This document shows positions 16,415 to 18,589 of a DNA stretch of 18,589 nt, in pieces. Under the pieces are notes generated by a model, which was given only the letters and a program-made list of their open reading frames with translations, did no database searches and was not told the DNA's origin. The position numbers and the translations under genes were made by a program. Source of the DNA: UBA4416 sp043718985 (lineage in GTDB: Bacteria > Bacteroidota > Bacteroidia > B-17B0 > Aurantibacillaceae); the NCBI GenBank assembly GCA_043718985.1, contig JAYSUQ010000044.1:1-18589 (forward strand). Reading direction: 5' to 3'. Position 1 is the stretch's first letter. The number at the start of each line of letters is the position of its first letter.

Positions 16415-16959
16415 CTTAATATGCTAACACTGCCTTTAATAAATTTATTTTTATTTGTTTTTTCGTAAAACAAAATATAATAATATGCGCCATCGGGTAG
16501 TGGTAAGCCAAGCGATGTGCCATCCCAATTTATATAGTTGTTAGTTTGATGATGAACTTGCTGCCCCCATTTATTATATACGGTTAAATTAAATTTTAAA
16601 AAATGTTCTAAGTTTTGTATGCTCCAGGTATCATTATAATTATCGCCGTTTGGCGTAAAGTGGTTTGCTGCAACAACGCCACATTCTTCTTGCTCTATAA
16701 CAAAATTAGCATTTGCACTTTTGCCAAAAAAATCAATTACGTTAACAAAATAATTTCCTTTTTTTAAATTTTGATTATTTTTTAAATCGCCCCCATTACT
16801 CCAGTTGTAACTATAAGGCTCGGTACCAAAAGTTACTGTTACTGTTGCGCTTCCCAGTGTGCAGGTTTCGTTAATGGTTGCTACTGTAACTTTTAAATCT
16901 TGCGAAGTTAGGTTAAAACAAAACAATGTAACAAGTATAATTATAGAGTTTAGCTTCAT
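16411..16959 (-). CDS. Small secreted protein with SprB-like repeat and type B T9SS sorting domain
   Basis: This 182-residue protein has a signal peptide ending near FNLTSQ (residue 20). Residues about 22-92 resemble a single SprB-type repeat (ETCTLGSATVTVTFGTEPYSYNWSNG, then LKKGNYFVNVID); only part of that motif is spelled out here. The rest, about 93-182, is a gliding-motility-type C-terminal domain (CHU_C, type B sorting): NHFTPNGDNYNDTWSIQNLE, LTVYNKWGQQVHH, NWDGTSLGLPLPDGAYYYIL and the end KGSVSILR. It is thus almost only a sorting domain, whereas most type B proteins are hundreds to thousands of residues long. It should cross the outer membrane by T9SS with help from the PorP/SprF protein encoded next. 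It overlaps both neighbours by four bases, so the three genes are likely translated together. Confidence 0.9.
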   Translation of the reverse strand: MKLNSIIILVTLFCFNLTSQDLKVTVATINETCTLGSATVTVTFGTEPYSYNWSNGGDLKNNQNLKKGNYFVNVIDFFGKSANANFVIEQEECGVVAANHFTPNGDNYNDTWSIQNLEHFLKFNLTVYNKWGQQVHHQTNNYINWDGTSLGLPLPDGAYYYILFYEKTNKNKFIKGSVSILR

Positions 16960-17651
16960 TTACAAAATAGGGTTATTAAATCGTTAGCTGCTTCAACACC
17001 TTCTGTTTTAGCTTTTTGTATTGTTTCGCAAGCATTAATTTTATCGCCCTTTTGCGAGTATAAATAAGTTAAGGCAATGTATGCCTCTGTGTAATGTGCA
17101 TCTAACTCAATGGCTTTTTTATAATCTAATATTGCCGCGTCAAACTGTTCTAGTAGTTCGTTCCAATATCCTCTGTTGTAATAAGCAACGGTATAGTTTT
17201 TGTTTTTTTCAACACAAACATTTAAGTCTTTTATGGCGCTAGCATAGTCTTGTAACAAGCCTTTGGAAATTGCTCTGTTGTATAATGCTTTTTCGTGAAA
17301 TTCGTCTTTGGCTATTACTTTATTAAAGTTTTCAATGGCATTTGGATGGTTATTTTTAAGTGCAAATAGTAACCCTCTTAAAAAATATACTTCGTAATAA
17401 TTAGTATTAATTTGTTGTAACTGATTTAATGTTGTATTCGCATCTTTTAATTGATTTAATTTTATTTGAGAGTAGGCCTTCATGTAAAGTAAACTATCAA
17501 AATTAATTTCTGATGTTGCTATTGTTGCCAATTCATCAATAGTAAGTTGGTAATTTTTGGATTTAAAGTGTTGCTTAATTTTTTTAACGTTAGTTTGACT
17601 ATTACAAATAGTAAATGCACAAACAAATAGTATAATAAATTTAAATGCCAC
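16956..17651 (-). CDS. Exported TPR protein
   Basis: This 231-residue protein starts at GTG (17651), the only start that gives the signal peptide MAFKFIILFVCAFTICNSQ. At least four TPR units are visible at about residues 85-118 (EVYFLRGLLFALKNNHPNAI), 119-152 (ALYNRAISKGLLQDYASAIK), 153-186 (AYYNRGYWNELLEQFDAAIL) and 187-218. Less regular helical repeats precede them. The C-terminus (ACETIQKAKTEGVEAANDLI followed by TLFCK) is a common ending of Bacteroidota TPR proteins, with two Cys that could form a disulfide. It is predicted to be periplasmic and to act as a protein-binding scaffold. It lies 11 bases after ispG and overlaps the type B cargo gene by ATGA, so a part in that surface module is inferred. 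Confidence 0.88.
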   Translation of the reverse strand: MAFKFIILFVCAFTICNSQTNVKKIKQHFKSKNYQLTIDELATIATSEINFDSLLYMKAYSQIKLNQLKDANTTLNQLQQINTNYYEVYFLRGLLFALKNNHPNAIENFNKVIAKDEFHEKALYNRAISKGLLQDYASAIKDLNVCVEKNKNYTVAYYNRGYWNELLEQFDAAILDYKKAIELDAHYTEAYIALTYLYSQKGDKINACETIQKAKTEGVEAANDLITLFCK

Positions 17652-17662
17652 GTTCTGTTGTT

Positions 17663-18589
17663 TTAGTTTTTAATTTTTTCAACCCAATCTCCGTGTTCTT
17701 TAATTAATTCAATGAGTTCGTTAACCGCGTTATCGCTAGGCACATTTTTTTTCACAACTTCTTTCCCTTTATATAAAGATATTTTACCAACACCAACGCC
17801 CACATATCCATAATCAGCATCGGCCATTTCGCCTGGGCCATTAACTATGCAGCCCATAATGCCAATTTTAATTCCTTTTAAATGATCGGTTCGTTCTCGT
17901 ATTTTTTGTGTTGTTTCTTGTAAATCAAACAACGTTCGGCCACAACTTGGGCAGCTAATATATTCGGTTTTGCTAATGCGAGTGCGTGTGGCTTGCAATA
18001 TGCCAAAGCTTGTTGAGTTTACTAGTTGTGGCGATGTGCAATTAATTTGTTTTAACCAAACACCATCGCCAAAGCCATCTAAAAAAAGTGCTCCAACTTC
18101 GGCGCTTGCGCTTAACTGAAAATCTTCTTCGCTTAAATTCACATAATTTCGTTTTATTATTACTGGCAATTTAACGCCTGTTTCATCTAATAAAACAAAT
18201 AACCTACGTAGTTCGGGCATTGCATTAGTGTTAAATGTATCTAACACTAAAACAACATTTGTTTTGTTTTTTATTTCGGTAATAAATTCATTGGTTAACA
18301 CGTTGTGAGTTACCGCCACAAAATTTAATTGTGGGTGTACGTGTTCACTTTTTAAAAACTCATTGCCGCAAAATAATGGATAATTTCTAACGGTATTTTT
18401 GTTTTTTTTCCAACTTTCCGAGTCACTTATAATGCCTAAAGTTCCGGGTATTTCAAAATTTAACTCGTGGTTTCCTGCGTATATAAAATCGCAAGCCAAA
18501 TCGGTAATGTTCCATTTATCTAATGGTACCGAGTAGTTATAGCCTACTGCAAATAACGAGGCAGCTGTTATGTTTTTACGCATACTAAA
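17663..18589 (-). CDS. ispG: IspG, (E)-4-hydroxy-3-methylbut-2-enyl-diphosphate synthase, C-terminal part
   Basis: The frame is open to the right edge; about 308 C-terminal residues are visible, and the Met at 18583 is internal. IspG reduces methylerythritol cyclodiphosphate to HMBPP in the non-mevalonate isoprenoid pathway, using a [4Fe-4S] cluster. Counting from that Met, the cluster ligands are C211 and C214 in ISCPSCGRTLFD, C245 in GIMGCIVNGPGE, and E252. The other hallmark segments LQATRTRISKTEYI and DADYGYVGVG are also present. The preceding 190 residues (about 1-190) are the extra TIM-barrel-like A* domain that marks the long, three-domain IspG of Bacteroidota, Chlamydia and plants. 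The full length would be over 600 residues. It heads the visible unit with the TPR and T9SS genes. Confidence 0.97.
   Translation of the reverse strand, partial: FSMRKNITAASLFAVGYNYSVPLDKWNITDLACDFIYAGNHELNFEIPGTLGIISDSESWKKNKNTVRNYPLFCGNEFLKSEHVHPQLNFVAVTHNVLTNEFITEIKNKTNVVLVLDTFNTNAMPELRRLFVLLDETGVKLPVIIKRNYVNLSEEDFQLSASAEVGALFLDGFGDGVWLKQINCTSPQLVNSTSFGILQATRTRISKTEYISCPSCGRTLFDLQETTQKIRERTDHLKGIKIGIMGCIVNGPGEMADADYGYVGVGVGKISLYKGKEVVKKNVPSDNAVNELIELIKEHGDWVEKIKN

Noticed and set aside
1..18589. CRISPR arrays, tRNA/rRNA genes, insertion sequences, riboswitches and phage genes
   Set aside because: No regularly spaced direct repeats, cloverleaf-like segments, transposase motifs or terminal inverted repeats were seen, and intergenic gaps are too short for most of them.

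Overview
This 18.6 kb window is AT-rich DNA from a member of the Bacteroidota, probably a Flavobacteriales- or Sphingobacteriales-like lineage; I cannot place it more finely. The markers are a PorP/SprF-family protein, type A and type B type IX secretion (T9SS) sorting domains, carboxypeptidase-regulatory-like domains, a DUF5686 outer-membrane protein, a prolyl tripeptidyl peptidase closely resembling Porphyromonas PtpA, and the long form of IspG. There are no tRNA or rRNA genes, CRISPR arrays, transposases or phage genes. Coding density is very high and no intergenic gap exceeds about 125 bases.

Layout. (1) Bases 1-1679, plus strand: the 3' end of an unidentified gene, a DUF937/YidB-like small protein with a clear intrinsic terminator, and a secreted protein with a regulatory-like beta domain. 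The stop codon of that last gene interlocks with the stop of the convergent gene. (2) Bases 1676-7098, minus strand: three exported proteins, transcribed in the order PorE-like TPR/beta-propeller protein, lamin-tail protein with a T9SS sorting domain, and DUF5686 outer-membrane protein. (3) Bases 7211-8095, plus strand: a single lipid A-type acyltransferase. (4) Bases 8219-15388, minus strand: a tightly packed series read as RecD-like helicase, PtpA-like peptidase, HEPN toxin, MNT antitoxin, PepT tripeptidase, then an orphan sensor histidine kinase. The first five genes have overlaps or gaps of no more than 6 bases. (5) Bases 15458-18589, minus strand: IspG (5' part outside the window), a TPR protein, a very small type B sorting-domain protein and a PorP/SprF-family protein, joined by an 11-base gap and two ATGA overlaps.

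How the genes work together. PtpA-type enzymes release Xaa-Xaa-Pro tripeptides outside the cytoplasm and PepT hydrolyses tripeptides in the cytoplasm, so the pair suggests a two-step route of peptide use. A HEPN/MNT toxin-antitoxin pair with all key motifs intact sits between them in the same transcription unit. The last block looks like a compact T9SS cell-surface module, in which a type B cargo is encoded next to its PorP/SprF partner. The most unusual points are the toxin-antitoxin pair embedded between two peptidases, the PorE-like protein without an OmpA peptidoglycan-binding domain, the minimal type B cargo protein, and a duplicated extracytoplasmic sensor module in the histidine kinase.
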